A program made the translations under genes and the position numbers. The notes below the pieces were generated by a model. The model ran no database searches and was not told the origin of the DNA. It saw only the letters and a list, made by a program, of their open reading frames with translations. This document shows, piece after piece, positions 8,620 to 18,043 of a DNA stretch of 54,412 nucleotides. How positions within the stretch are numbered: position 1 is the stretch's first letter; every line of letters begins with the position of its first letter. The stretch is from the NCBI GenBank assembly GCA_900757025.1, contig CAAEMG010000118.1, positions 1-54,412 of the forward strand. The letters are read 5' to 3'. This stretch comes from Clostridia bacterium. GTDB lineage: Bacteria > Bacillota > Clostridia > Lachnospirales > Anaerotignaceae.

Positions 8620-10436
8620 AAAAAGAATTTGTTGTTGCCCTTGCCGGAAACCCAAATACCGGAAAAAGCACTGTTTTTAATGCACTTACGGGAATGAAAC
8701 AGCATACGGGAAACTGGAGCGGAAAAACAGTTGAGGCAAGCGAAGGAAGATACCGATATAAAGATATTGATTTTAAAGTTGTTGATTTACCGGGGATATA
8801 TTCTTTTTACAGCGAAAGAGGCGAGGAAAAAGCGGCAAAAGAATATATATGCTCCAAGCAGGCAGATTTGGTAGTTGTTACGGCAGATGCAACCTGTCTT
8901 GAAAGAGGTATAAACCTTTGTTTTCAGGCTATGGATATGTTTGATGATGTGGTTTTATGTCTTAACCTTATGGATGAGGCACAAAAGCACAACATCAAAG
9001 TAAATAAAAAATATCTGGAAGAAAAACTTAAAATTCCCGTTATATTTGCCAGCGCAAGACAAGGCGAGGGAATTGACGAAATACGCAAAACAGCATATAA
9101 AGCATCTGTCGGCAGGCTTAAAATAAAGCCTTTTAAGCCTATGGCATCTGAGCTTGAAAAAGAAGAAAGAAGCCTTAAATATATGGCTCTGTCTGCCCAA
9201 ATTACTGAAAAAGCCGTTAAAAAAGACGAAAAAAGTTTTGTCATGCAAAGAAAAATAGATTCTCTTGTGCTTTCCAAAACTTTCGGAATACCTATAATTT
9301 TGCTTATGCTTACTTTTATGTTTTTTATTACGGCAAAGGCAGCAAACTATCCATCAAAAATATTGGCACTGTTTTTTTCGGCGGGGCTTTCAAAATTAAA
9401 TGATTTTTTAAGTTTTCTAAATGTTTCTCCTTGGGCAAAAAGCCTTTTTGTTGACGGAATTTTTAATACAACGGCGTTTGTGGTTTCGGTTATGCTGCCG
9501 CCTATGGCTGTGTTTTTTCCGCTATTTACTTTTCTTGAAGACTGCGGTTTTCTGCCCAGAATAGCCTTCTGCCTTGACGGAATTTTTCAAAAGGCAAATG
9601 CCAGCGGAAAACAGGCTGTAACAAGCATTATGGCTATGGGGTGCAATGCGGCGGCTGTAAGCAACTGCCGTATTATAGAAGGCAGAAGGGAATATTTAAC
9701 GGCTGTGATTACAAACAGCTTTATACCCTGCAACGGCAGACTGCCTCTTATAATAGTTCTTACGTCAATATTTTTGGGAAAGGGAATTTTTTCGTCTTTA
9801 TATGTGCTTTTGTTCATGGTTATTGCTGTAGGCACAATGCTTTTGGTAAGTTTTATTCTTTCAAAAACGCTGCTAAAAGGAGAGAATACTTCTTTTATAC
9901 TGGAACTGCCGCCATACAGAAAGCCACAGACGAGAAAAATAATCGTTCGCAGTATTCTGGACAGAACGATTTTTGTGCTTGGCAGAGCAATTACAGCTGC
10001 CATGCCTGCGGGAGCAATAATATGGCTTATGAAAAACATAAATTTTAACGGAGCCGATTTAATGACGCATTTTGCCTGTCTTTTGAATACTCCTGCACAG
10101 GCTTTGGGGCTTAACGGAGTTATACTTGCGGCTTTTCTTCTCGGCTTTCCCGCAAACGAAACGGTACTGCCCATAGTTTTTATGTGCCTTGGTGGAGCTG
10201 TGCAGATAGGCGACATATCTGACATGGAAAACTTTGCCCAAATGCTTTGCGAAAACGGCTGGACGTGGAAAACGGCACTTTGCACAATACTTTTTTCAAT
10301 AAATCATTTTCCATGTGCCACAACTCTTTTGACAATAAAAAAGGAAACGGGCAGTTTAAAATGGACAGTCGTTTCTTTTTTAATTCCTCTCTTGACGGGA
10401 ATTGTAATTTGCACGGCTGTTAATTTTGTTTTGTAA
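8616..10436 (+). CDS. feoB: Ferrous iron transporter FeoB
   Basis: A 606-residue inner-membrane Fe(II) transporter with an N-terminal GTPase-like domain. G1 is GNPNTGKST (residues 11-19), G3 is DLPG (57-60) and G4 is NLMD (117-120). The membrane part holds two Gate-like regions, including MGCNAAAVSNCRII and the FLLGFPANETVLPI segment. It is somewhat short for the family, which often reaches 650-770 residues, but both halves are present. It is translated with feoA by a 4-base overlap. No feoC is visible downstream. Confidence 0.95.
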   Translation: MKKEFVVALAGNPNTGKSTVFNALTGMKQHTGNWSGKTVEASEGRYRYKDIDFKVVDLPGIYSFYSERGEEKAAKEYICSKQADLVVVTADATCLERGINLCFQAMDMFDDVVLCLNLMDEAQKHNIKVNKKYLEEKLKIPVIFASARQGEGIDEIRKTAYKASVGRLKIKPFKPMASELEKEERSLKYMALSAQITEKAVKKDEKSFVMQRKIDSLVLSKTFGIPIILLMLTFMFFITAKAANYPSKILALFFSAGLSKLNDFLSFLNVSPWAKSLFVDGIFNTTAFVVSVMLPPMAVFFPLFTFLEDCGFLPRIAFCLDGIFQKANASGKQAVTSIMAMGCNAAAVSNCRIIEGRREYLTAVITNSFIPCNGRLPLIIVLTSIFLGKGIFSSLYVLLFMVIAVGTMLLVSFILSKTLLKGENTSFILELPPYRKPQTRKIIVRSILDRTIFVLGRAITAAMPAGAIIWLMKNINFNGADLMTHFACLLNTPAQALGLNGVILAAFLLGFPANETVLPIVFMCLGGAVQIGDISDMENFAQMLCENGWTWKTALCTILFSINHFPCATTLLTIKKETGSLKWTVVSFLIPLLTGIVICTAVNFVL

Positions 10437-10548
10437 AAAATTGTAATATAACTGTAATTGACTTGATACTTCGGTGTAATGTTCATGTGGTAACATGGCA
10501 TTATAGAAAATACAGTAATTTTTAGAGTAAAAAGAGAGGAGAAACGCC

Positions 10549-11637
10549 ATGAAAAAGCTTTTGGGTGCAATTATATTTTCGCTTATGATTTCTGCAACGG
10601 CCTTTGCCGGAGAAATAAATTATAACGGCGAAAAAATAGGGGAAACGGCTGAGTATAACGGTTTGGTAATGGTTCCTTTCAGAACGGCTGCGGAATTTAT
10701 TTACGGAAAAGACACAACAGATAAAAATTTGGTTTGGAACGACAAAGAAAAGTCGGTTTCTTTTATGAGGAGCGTATATTTAAAAGTTGATGAAAGCAAC
10801 ATAAATATCGGCAGAAAATATAGTATAAAAAACCCTGTGAAAATAGTGGATAACAGGCTTATGGTGCCTTTGGAAACTTTGTCGCTTATGCTTGGAAGAA
10901 AAGTACAGGCAGACAGCGATGGCAACATAAATTTGGGCAAAACAGAGTTTAAAGTAAATTCAAATCCGAGATTTTTTGCTTTTGAGTGTTTTAAGGCTGA
11001 TGAAGAAGGAATTAAAAACGCAGCAAAAGAATATTTGGATACGGATTTTACGGGCTTTAAATTTTCCGCAAAAGACGAAAACGGTTTTGATATATACGAA
11101 AAAGGAAATGAAAAAATAAAAGTAAAAAGTGAAAAAGGCTATATAAAATACATGGATTTGGAAAGACCTATGCAGAAAATAAACGACGGAGAATATACAA
11201 CATATATTGATTTTAACGGCTTGTTCAAATACTATGTAAAGCTGAAAAATATCTATTCTGCTGCTGATGAATTTTTGCCGGAGGTTTGGGAGGAATATGT
11301 TTTTCCCGAAGAAAGAATTATTTCAACAGGGGAAAGTGACGGTTATGTTTCGCTTTTCGGAAAAAACGGCGAGGTATATATAGGTTTCGACAGAGATGAT
11401 TCGGGTCGTTTTAAGGAATATAAAAATGGCTATAGGGAAAAATGCCGAATTGAAAAATATATATACAGCGAAAACGAAAGCTTGGCGCATAAAAAATTTA
11501 TTTCAAATAAGGGATATTGCTTGGAAAAGGGCAAGTATAAATTTAACGCCGACTATTCATTTAATTTTGCATGGCTGAAAAATACCGATACGGGAAGCTT
11601 TAATTATTTATTTGAAAAAAATATTGAAGTTAATTGA
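10549..11637 (+). CDS. Secreted protein with copper-amine-oxidase N-terminal-like domain
   Basis: A 362-residue exported protein. Residues 1-21 form a signal peptide with a likely cut after AFA. Residues about 25-130 show the pattern of the Cu_amine_oxidN1 domain, with two MVPFRTAAEF and MVPLETLSLML repeats. This domain is common on Firmicutes envelope proteins and is not itself an oxidase. The rest, rich in Lys, Glu and Tyr, was not recognised. GAGGAG precedes the ATG and a terminator follows. It is monocistronic and its function is unknown. Confidence 0.8.
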   Translation: MKKLLGAIIFSLMISATAFAGEINYNGEKIGETAEYNGLVMVPFRTAAEFIYGKDTTDKNLVWNDKEKSVSFMRSVYLKVDESNINIGRKYSIKNPVKIVDNRLMVPLETLSLMLGRKVQADSDGNINLGKTEFKVNSNPRFFAFECFKADEEGIKNAAKEYLDTDFTGFKFSAKDENGFDIYEKGNEKIKVKSEKGYIKYMDLERPMQKINDGEYTTYIDFNGLFKYYVKLKNIYSAADEFLPEVWEEYVFPEERIISTGESDGYVSLFGKNGEVYIGFDRDDSGRFKEYKNGYREKCRIEKYIYSENESLAHKKFISNKGYCLEKGKYKFNADYSFNFAWLKNTDTGSFNYLFEKNIEVN

Positions 11638-11651
11638 AAATTAAGACAACA

Positions 11652-11686
11652 AAAAACTCACCTTATGGGAAAAGGTGAGCTTTTTG
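11652..11686 (+). terminator. Terminator after the copper-amine-oxidase-N protein
   Basis: ACTCACCTT pairs with AAGGTGAG across a short loop and is followed by CTTTTTG. Confidence 0.85.
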
Positions 11687-11745
11687 TTTGTTATTGGAAG
11701 GGTTTTAGAGTATATTATAGGGTCAAAGATTTTCTTCTTGGGAAA

Positions 11746-11790
11746 AGAAAAACGACGCTGCGTATGAAATCATACGAAACGCCGCCTTTG
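11746..11790 (-). terminator. Probable terminator of tRNA-Lys (minus strand)
   Basis: Read on the minus strand, GGCGGCGTTTCGTATG folds on CATACGCAGCGTC and is followed by GTTTTTC. It lies directly 3' of the tRNA gene. Confidence 0.6.
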
Positions 11791-11795
11791 ACAAG

Positions 11796-11868
11796 TGCGC
11801 CTTCAGGGACTCGAACCCTGGACCTTGTGATTAAGAGTCACCTGCTCTACCAACTGAGCTAAAAGCGC
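11796..11868 (-). tRNA. tRNA-Lys (anticodon CUU)
   Basis: A full 73-nt cloverleaf reads on the minus strand. The acceptor stem GCGCTTT pairs with AAGGCGC, with discriminator A. The D arm is GCTC/GAGC, the anticodon loop is CTCTTAA (anticodon CTT, codon AAG), and the T arm is CAGGG TTCGAGT CCCTG. Position 27-43 is a G-A mismatch. The 3' CCA is not encoded, so it must be added by the CCA enzyme, whose gene lies divergently next to it. Confidence 0.95.
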
Positions 11869-11910
11869 ATATTCAATTTGTTTTCTGCTGTTCTGTAACG
11901 AACAATAAGT

Positions 11911-11939
11911 ATATTATCACTATGAAAACCAAATGTCAA
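11911..11939 (-). promoter_or_regulatory. Promoter of tRNA-Lys
   Basis: On the minus strand TTGACA (11934-11939) and TAATAT (11911-11916) are spaced by 17 bp. The expected start is about 35 bases before the mature tRNA. Confidence 0.75.
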
Positions 11940-11957
11940 CAAAAATTTAAAAAAAAA

Positions 11958-11986
11958 TTGATTTTTTTTATTTCGGCATTTAATAT
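11958..11986 (+). promoter_or_regulatory. Promoter of cca
   Basis: TTGATT (11958-11963) and TAATAT (11981-11986) are spaced by 17 bp. It lies back to back with the tRNA promoter, so the two genes diverge from one AT-rich region. Confidence 0.6.
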
Positions 11987-12017
11987 AGTTATATAATAAG
12001 CAAAAAGGAGCGTTTTT

Positions 12018-13223
12018 ATGAATTTTCCAAATCTTCCTAAAGATGTTAAATATATACTTGATACACTTCACAAAAACGGCTATGAAGGCTATATAGTGGG
12101 CGGCTGTGTGAGAGATGCCATAATGGGTATTCCTCCGCATGACTGGGACATGACCACATCGGCAAAGCCCGAAGAAGTAAAGAAACTTTTCAGCCACACA
12201 TTTGATACGGGAATAAAACACGGAACGGTTACTGTGGTTTTAAACAAAGAAAATTATGAAATAACAACATACAGAATTGAAGGCGGATATGACGACTGCC
12301 GACATCCAAACGATGTGAGCTTTACAACAGACCTTCATGAGGACTTGCTTAGAAGGGATTTTACAATGAACGCCATAGCCTATAACGAAGAAGAAGGCTA
12401 TGTTGATATTTTCGGCGGAATAGGCGACATTGCAAAAAAGACCATAAAAGGCGTTGGAGAGGCTGACGAAAGATTTAAAGAAGACGCATTAAGAATGTTG
12501 AGGGCAGTAAGATTTTCAGCACAGCTTGGCTTTGACATAGAAGAAAAAACAGAAGAGGCACTTAGGGAAAACTGCGGACTTATAGAAAAAATAAGTGCAG
12601 AAAGAATAAGAGAAGAAACAACAAAGCTTTTTCTTTCAAAATATACCCAAAAGGCTGTTCTTTTGTGGGAAACAGGGCTTTTGCAGCATATTTCAAAAGA
12701 AATAGATGCCTCCCTTAAAGGACACGAAGAGGAATTTTTGAAAAGCCTTAAAAATGCCGAAAAAAATGTAAGTGTGCTTTTTGCACTGTTTTTAAGATTT
12801 TTGCCATGCGAAAGAGTTGTTTCTGCTATGAGAGGGTTTAAATTTGACGTTAAAACAATAAAAGAAACAGAATGTATATGCAGATATTTTCATAGAGAAG
12901 TTATTCCCGAAAGAAAAGAAATAAGAAAATTTGCCTCGGAAGCAGGCGAAAATTTTGCACTTGTTTTAAAGGCAAAATATGCCTGCGGAGATGATAATGC
13001 CAAAAAAGCAATAGATATCTACAAAGATATATTGGAAAAAGGCGAGTGTTTATATATAAAAGACCTTGCCATAAGCGGAAATGACATAAAATCTTTGGGT
13101 GTGGAAAACGGAAAAGAAGTTGGGGCAATGCTTAAATTTGCCTTGGAAACTGTTTTAGATGAGCCACATATGAATGAAAAACACAAACTTATGGAGGCTG
13201 TAAAAAACAGGCTTGGAATGTGA
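12018..13223 (+). CDS. cca: CCA tRNA nucleotidyltransferase
   Basis: A 401-residue class II nucleotidyltransferase that adds or repairs the 3' CCA of tRNAs. GGCVRDAIMG near residue 30 and the DWDMTTSAKP metal site follow the polymerase-beta-like fold. RRDFTMNA and the EDALRMLRAVRFSAQLGF motif mark the nucleotide-binding and neck parts. The C-terminal half is less conserved and no HD domain is evident. AAAGGAG precedes the ATG. Sequence alone does not exclude a split CC- or A-adding activity. The adjacent tRNA lacks an encoded CCA, so this activity is needed. Confidence 0.93.
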   Translation: MNFPNLPKDVKYILDTLHKNGYEGYIVGGCVRDAIMGIPPHDWDMTTSAKPEEVKKLFSHTFDTGIKHGTVTVVLNKENYEITTYRIEGGYDDCRHPNDVSFTTDLHEDLLRRDFTMNAIAYNEEEGYVDIFGGIGDIAKKTIKGVGEADERFKEDALRMLRAVRFSAQLGFDIEEKTEEALRENCGLIEKISAERIREETTKLFLSKYTQKAVLLWETGLLQHISKEIDASLKGHEEEFLKSLKNAEKNVSVLFALFLRFLPCERVVSAMRGFKFDVKTIKETECICRYFHREVIPERKEIRKFASEAGENFALVLKAKYACGDDNAKKAIDIYKDILEKGECLYIKDLAISGNDIKSLGVENGKEVGAMLKFALETVLDEPHMNEKHKLMEAVKNRLGM

Positions 13224-13323
13224 AAATTAAGAAAAGCTTGTTAGGGTTTGTGAAATCTTTCGACCTCATCACTGACTTTGCGGAAATGGCGTGTTTTGCA
13301 AATTATAATTACAAATGTTTTAT

Positions 13324-13350
13324 AATGCCTGTTTTTACGGGCATTTTTTT
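13324..13350 (+). terminator. Terminator after cca
   Basis: AATGCCT pairs with GGGCATT (one wobble pair) across a short loop and is followed by a run of T. Confidence 0.75.
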
Positions 13351-13454
13351 ATGTCTAATATTATTCAAAACAATAATATTTTTTATTACAAGCTCATATT
13401 TTAATAAAGCAGATGGTTTTTATTATGTTTTTCTGCCGGATATGGAGGAGTATT

Positions 13455-14435
13455 ATGGATGAAATGTACGATATTATTTTGAATGAAGGCTATGGAATGA
13501 AACTTAAATCGGCGGCGAGAACACGCACCTGTCTTGTATGCACAACAGATAAGGGTATTTTTGACCTTAAAAAGAATATATATGATGAAAATATAGTTGT
13601 TTTTGAAGGGAAAATAAAAAAGTGTCTTAAACGAAACGGCTTTGACGGTGTTATTCCTTTTGAAGAAACCGTTGACGGCAATCTTTTTTATGAATACAAC
13701 GACTGCCGATATACTCTTGAAGCACATAAAAATTTTATTCAGCCTGCCGATGACGGAAAATGGGATTATATGAAAGCAGCCTGCGTTTTGGCACATATGC
13801 ACAATGCGTCTTTTATGGACAGCTTTGTGTGCGAAAGAAAAAATTACGGAAGGCTGGAAAATATTTATGAAAAAAGAATTATAGAATTTAAACGAATACG
13901 AAAACGGATAAAAAAAGACGGAGTATATGACAAAGCCGATATGCTTATAAAAAAATATTACGATTATTATTTAAACAGAGCGCAGACGGCTTTGGAAATG
14001 CTTAAAAAATCAAATTACAGTCTTTTGTCGAAATATGCCGAAGAAAAAAGATGTTTCTGCCACAACGGTTTTAAAGGAGAAAACATAAAAACAGAGGCAT
14101 TAAGCGGAAAAGTATATGTTGATAATTTCGGAAAGGCGTCATATGACATATATGTTTCGGATTTGGCATATTACATAAGACGGCTTATAAAACGGGAAGA
14201 TACAAACGCCGGAAATATTAAAAACGCAATAGAGGAATATTCATCTGTAAGGGCTGTTGACGGCGATGAAAAAACAACGGCTTTTGCAATGGTTGTTTTT
14301 CCGCAGAAGTTTATGAACCTTTGCAACGAATACTATAATAAGCGTAAAGTTTTTACTTTTGATGCCTCTGTGCAGAGAATTGAGCGTTGTACAGAAGCTA
14401 TAAAAAAAGAAGAGTCAATTATCAATATTATATAA
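13455..14435 (+). CDS. CotS/YutH-type spore coat kinase homologue
   Basis: A 326-residue protein with the weak kinase-like fold of CotS-family spore coat proteins. Recognisable parts are the helix around AACVLAHMHNASF, the catalytic-loop-like CHNGFKGENI near residue 200, and VDNFGKASYDIYVSDLAYYI near 220. The usual aspartate of the HxD or HQD loop is replaced (HNG), so it may not be an active kinase. GGAGGAG precedes ATG 13455. An in-frame ATG at 13413 is ignored because it lacks this site. Sporulation control is inferred from the family only. Confidence 0.7.
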   Translation: MDEMYDIILNEGYGMKLKSAARTRTCLVCTTDKGIFDLKKNIYDENIVVFEGKIKKCLKRNGFDGVIPFEETVDGNLFYEYNDCRYTLEAHKNFIQPADDGKWDYMKAACVLAHMHNASFMDSFVCERKNYGRLENIYEKRIIEFKRIRKRIKKDGVYDKADMLIKKYYDYYLNRAQTALEMLKKSNYSLLSKYAEEKRCFCHNGFKGENIKTEALSGKVYVDNFGKASYDIYVSDLAYYIRRLIKREDTNAGNIKNAIEEYSSVRAVDGDEKTTAFAMVVFPQKFMNLCNEYYNKRKVFTFDASVQRIERCTEAIKKEESIINII

Positions 14436-14468
14436 AAAGAAAACTGCTTTTTTAGGCAGTTTTCTTTA
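14436..14468 (+). terminator. Terminator after the CotS-like gene
   Basis: AAGAAAACTGC and GCAGTTTTCTTT form a near-perfect stem immediately after the stop codon. Confidence 0.85.
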
Positions 14469-14607
14469 ATTGATAGATAAAAGCTATAAATAAAGTATTA
14501 AAAAGTTATTTATTCTATGATTTATCGGTGATATACTATGCCCATAAACAAAAGGAAAACAAAAGTTAAATATAAAGATGTCAATTACGAAAGAAAGGTG
14601 ACAAGTT

Positions 14608-15288
14608 ATGAAGGAAAAATACAGAGTACCGGGTGAGGTTCTTCTTTTAATGGTTTTATTTGTAAACAGTATGGGTGTTGAATTTATGACAAAAAGTGGA
14701 TTTGGCATTTCAGCCATTTCATCTGTTCCATATGTTTTCAGCAGAGTATTCACATTTTTAAGCTTTGGTACATGGAACTATATCTTCCAGACAATGCTTG
14801 TTATCTCTCTTATGGTTTTAAGTAAGAGAATAAGCGCAGGATACCTTGTATCATTTCTCGTTGGCGTAGGCTTTGGCAAAATGATAGATTTCCATTCAAT
14901 GTGGATGGCTTATCTTCCTACAGCTTTTACTTTCAGATGTGTATATTTCGCAGCAGGCCTTGTTTGCCTCGGCGGCGGTATCTGTATAGCAAATAACTGC
15001 CTTATGCCTATAATACCGACAGATATGTTCCCAAGAGATTTTTCTCAGATTACAAAAAAGAAATATCAGAATGTTAAAACAATATTTGATTTAAGCTGCC
15101 TTGCAACAACTGTTATTCTCTCGGTTGTATTTGCCGGCTCAATAATGGGTATAGGCGCAGGCACTGTTATCTGCTCTCTTTTAACAGGCAAACTTGTAGC
15201 AATGTTCCAGAAGGTTTTTGACAGATACTTTGTAGTATACAGAGCATTTGGTTTCAAATCATCAAAAAGCAAAAATGTTGCTTATTAA
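14608..15288 (+). CDS. YczE/YitT-type integral membrane protein (DUF6198-like)
   Basis: A 226-residue membrane protein with about five hydrophobic segments. GVEFMTKSGFGISAISSVPYV near residue 24 is typical of the YczE/YyaS group, as are the glycine-rich VGVGFGKMIDF and the ANNCLMPIIPTDMFPRD loop. The molecular function of the family is not established. AAAGGTG lies before the ATG. The stop codon overlaps the stop of the convergent LysR gene. Codon choice favours C-ending codons more than its neighbours, which hints at good expression. Confidence 0.75.
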   Translation: MKEKYRVPGEVLLLMVLFVNSMGVEFMTKSGFGISAISSVPYVFSRVFTFLSFGTWNYIFQTMLVISLMVLSKRISAGYLVSFLVGVGFGKMIDFHSMWMAYLPTAFTFRCVYFAAGLVCLGGGICIANNCLMPIIPTDMFPRDFSQITKKKYQNVKTIFDLSCLATTVILSVVFAGSIMGIGAGTVICSLLTGKLVAMFQKVFDRYFVVYRAFGFKSSKSKNVAY

Positions 15289-16166
15289 TAAAGCGACTGT
15301 TTGTTGGCAATCATGAACTTTTTAAATTCGTTTGCGGCTCCGGCAAGAAATGAGTTCTGCATAACGGCAAGGTTCATGGGAACCGTAATATCAGCATCTT
15401 TAATGTTTATGGTTTTGAAATCATAAATATTAAAGATTGAATGGTCGATAACAACGGCGGCACCTGCTTTTTCGTTTACAAGGCTGGCGGCGGCAAGGTC
15501 TTCCCCAACCTGGCAGCAAAAGTATGGTTTTATACCGCTTTTAATAAACATTTTGTCAATATAGGGTCTGGCTCCTGCCTGACGGTTGTAGGTTATAAGA
15601 GGATAATCGGCAAGCTGTTTTAAAGTTACGCTGTCGTAAACCTCAAGAGGATGTCCTTTATAAACCTTCAAAACTATATTACGCTCTATAATAGGGATAA
15701 ATTCTACAGTGTCATAATCATTCATTTTATGACAGAAAACCATGTCATATGTTTCATTTGCAAGCCCCTCAAGCAATTTTTGAGTGGTTGACTGTTCAAA
15801 AATGAAATTGACGGCGCTGTGTTCCTCCATATATTTAGAAATGATGACGCTAACCGAGGGGGCGGCACTTGATATGCAGCCGATACGGATTGTGCCCGAT
15901 TCGATGTCGGAGAACCTGTTCATCTGTTTGTTCCCCTTTTCAAGCTCATCCAAAGCAGAATCTACATAAGAAAGATATATTTTGCCGTAACGGGTTAAAC
16001 GCACGTTGCGGCCTTGTTTTTCAAATAAATAAATTCCAAGCTCATTTTCCAAGTTGGAAATGGCATGGCTTAAAGACGGCTGAGATATTCCCAATATTTC
16101 AGCCGCTTTTGTGTAATGCTCTATATGTGCAAGAGTTGAAAAATATACAAGCTGATTGTAATTCAT
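15285..16166 (-). CDS. LysR-family transcriptional regulator
   Basis: A 293-residue DNA-binding regulator. The N-terminal winged helix-turn-helix carries YTKAAEILGISQPSLSHAI at about residues 18-36. A two-lobed effector domain begins near residue 90 with GTIRIGCISSAAP. Such proteins usually control a divergent neighbour, but the gene upstream is a PEGA protein about 350 bp away and the convergent gene is a membrane protein, so the target is not clear. The start is the ATG complementary to 16164-16166, after AAAGGAC-like bases. It is otherwise standard for the family. Confidence 0.93.
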   Translation of the reverse strand: MNYNQLVYFSTLAHIEHYTKAAEILGISQPSLSHAISNLENELGIYLFEKQGRNVRLTRYGKIYLSYVDSALDELEKGNKQMNRFSDIESGTIRIGCISSAAPSVSVIISKYMEEHSAVNFIFEQSTTQKLLEGLANETYDMVFCHKMNDYDTVEFIPIIERNIVLKVYKGHPLEVYDSVTLKQLADYPLITYNRQAGARPYIDKMFIKSGIKPYFCCQVGEDLAAASLVNEKAGAAVVIDHSIFNIYDFKTINIKDADITVPMNLAVMQNSFLAGAANEFKKFMIANKQSLY

Positions 16167-16517
16167 AATGGTTTTACCGTCCTTTTTTAATATTGCCCTT
16201 CTAATTTAGCACATTATTAAAAATATTGAAAGGGTATAAAGGTTTTTTGAATATATATGTATAAAAAAGCATAAAGAGGTGAAATTTTGATTAATTATGG
16301 GCTTTTGCAGAACCTCTTTGTTTATTGTGGGTATTTTCAAGAAAGTGCAAATGTGTTACAATATAGGCGGTAAACTGCATTTTATCTGCATATGGCTAAT
16401 ATGCTCATACCGTTAAAAATTACGTTTTTAATACAGGTGGATTATAAATTGGAATTAAAGGAGCTTTGCTTTTATAAACTGCGGCATTTTTAACAGTCGT
16501 ATAAAAGGCGGGATTTA
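16167..16517. other. Divergent intergenic region between the LysR and PEGA genes
   Basis: About 350 bp without a gene. It contains an AT-rich LysR upstream part, a likely promoter at 16334-16362, and a leader of roughly 150 nt. The leader includes a possible long-range pairing of CGGTA (near 16369) with TACCG (near 16409). No known riboswitch motif was recognised. Confidence 0.5.
16334..16362 (+). promoter_or_regulatory. Probable extended -10 promoter of the PEGA gene
   Basis: TGT-TACAAT ends at 16362, with a weak TTTTCA at 16334-16339 spaced by 17 bp. The same TGTGTTACAAT string occurs in the ABC-importer promoter near 41.49 kb. Confidence 0.45.
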
Positions 16518-18032
16518 ATGGGAAAATATAATTTTGAAAATGACGGCAATGAGTTTGACAAAACCATTCGTATCGGAGATTTAAACAAAGAAATAATTAA
16601 GCACGAGTCTGAAGAAAAAAATGATTTTGAAGAAGACGAAGATATAAAGATATATAAAAAAAGTACGGATAAAAAAGAAAATGATTTAAAAGAAGAAAGA
16701 AAAGTTTCTTCCTCAAACAGATATAAAAAAGAAAGACCACATTTTTCCGCAGGCGCAAAGGCATGGACTGTTGCAGCCGCATCAATACTTTTTGTAATAA
16801 TAATATGTATATCCGCCATTGCGGTTAAAAACATATTTTATATAAAAGAAGATAAACAAAATGTTATAAAAAATGCGGAAAATATTTTTGAAAACAACAA
16901 TTCAAATGAAATTTATGTTGTAAAGGCTTTTAAAAATAACATTGTTTATCTTTTGGGTGTTGAAAACGGAAAAATATATTCTGCCGAAGTAAACGACGAT
17001 ACTGTTATAACAGGCGTAAATGGCGGAAAAATAAGTTTTTCTCTTCTTTCTGCCGGCGATATTGTAACTCTTACGCAAAACGCCGACAAAACAGCGGCAA
17101 GCAGAATTATGTGGGCAGAAGACGCATGGAAAAAGACGGACATGACAGATGTAAGAGTTGATGTAAATTCATCATCTGTTTCCTGTGGAGATGAAATATA
17201 TAAATTCAATTCAAATACTATGTTTTTAAGTGATGGTGAAGAAATATCGCCAAATGATGTAAGCTGGGCAGATGTTGTAAACTTGACGGGAATTAAAAAC
17301 AATGTTTTGTCAATATCCGTAACAAAACCCCATGGATATATACACTTTAAAAATACTGATAAAATAAATTCGCCAAAGGTAAGAATTGATTTTGGCGATG
17401 AATATGATGTTACAAAAGATGAACTTGACGTTCCGCAGGGAAAGCACACCATAGTGGTTACGGGAACAAATATAGATGATTATATGACAGAAGCAGACAT
17501 AGCTTCCGGACAGGTTACGGATATAGATTTGGGTCTTTCAAATGAAAAAACAACAAAGCTTAATATAAACGTAAAACCTGACGGAAACTATTCAATTAAA
17601 ATAAACAATGAAGAATACCCTTCGGGAACAAAAAGCGTTGATTTAAGCACAGGAAAATATTTAATTGAAATAAGCCGAAAGGGTTTTGAGGATTTTTCAA
17701 AAGAAATAGAGATTGAGGAAAATAAGCCGGAAATGGATTTTGAAGCTGTGCTTACACCAAAGAAAGAAACTGTGCCGCCTCAAAGCGGAACACATACGCC
17801 GCAGATTTCTGCACCAAGCACCAATGAAAAAACCGGAACACTTACGGTTTATTCATCTCCGGGCTGGGCAAAGGTATATATAGACGGCGAATATAAAGGC
17901 ATTACGCCGGTTATGGCAAATCTTACCTATGGCGACCATTATGTAAAGCTGACACTTGACGGATATGACAGCATAGGCAATCATATAGACGTGAACAGCC
18001 CTGACCAGAGCTATACAGGTAAATTTGAGTAG
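16518..18032 (+). CDS. Single-pass membrane protein with extracytoplasmic PEGA domains
   Basis: A 504-residue protein. Residues 1-80 are charged, acidic and probably cytoplasmic, starting with NEFDKTIRIGDL. One membrane helix spans about 84-106. Outside it, a beta-rich region is followed by PEGA-type repeats at about 270-345, 345-415 and 430-504; the last contains VYIDGEYKGITPV. A proline- and threonine-rich linker lies near 415-435. PEGA domains are thought to bind cell-surface material. The cytoplasmic DKTI threonine could be a phosphorylation site, but that is speculation. The function is not known. Confidence 0.75.
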   Translation: MGKYNFENDGNEFDKTIRIGDLNKEIIKHESEEKNDFEEDEDIKIYKKSTDKKENDLKEERKVSSSNRYKKERPHFSAGAKAWTVAAASILFVIIICISAIAVKNIFYIKEDKQNVIKNAENIFENNNSNEIYVVKAFKNNIVYLLGVENGKIYSAEVNDDTVITGVNGGKISFSLLSAGDIVTLTQNADKTAASRIMWAEDAWKKTDMTDVRVDVNSSSVSCGDEIYKFNSNTMFLSDGEEISPNDVSWADVVNLTGIKNNVLSISVTKPHGYIHFKNTDKINSPKVRIDFGDEYDVTKDELDVPQGKHTIVVTGTNIDDYMTEADIASGQVTDIDLGLSNEKTTKLNINVKPDGNYSIKINNEEYPSGTKSVDLSTGKYLIEISRKGFEDFSKEIEIEENKPEMDFEAVLTPKKETVPPQSGTHTPQISAPSTNEKTGTLTVYSSPGWAKVYIDGEYKGITPVMANLTYGDHYVKLTLDGYDSIGNHIDVNSPDQSYTGKFE

Positions 18033-18043
18033 GAAAAAGATAT

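Noticed and set aside
10458..10486. TTGACT with a possible -10 at GTTCAT
   Set aside because: The -10 is too weak to call a promoter for the copper-amine-oxidase-N gene with confidence.
11665..11862. 65-codon frame across the tRNA
   Set aside because: It covers the tRNA-Lys gene and its terminator on the opposite strand.
13220..13462. 80-codon hydrophobic frame overlapping the end of cca
   Set aside because: It runs through the cca terminator and into the ribosome site of the next gene, and has no good ribosome site itself.
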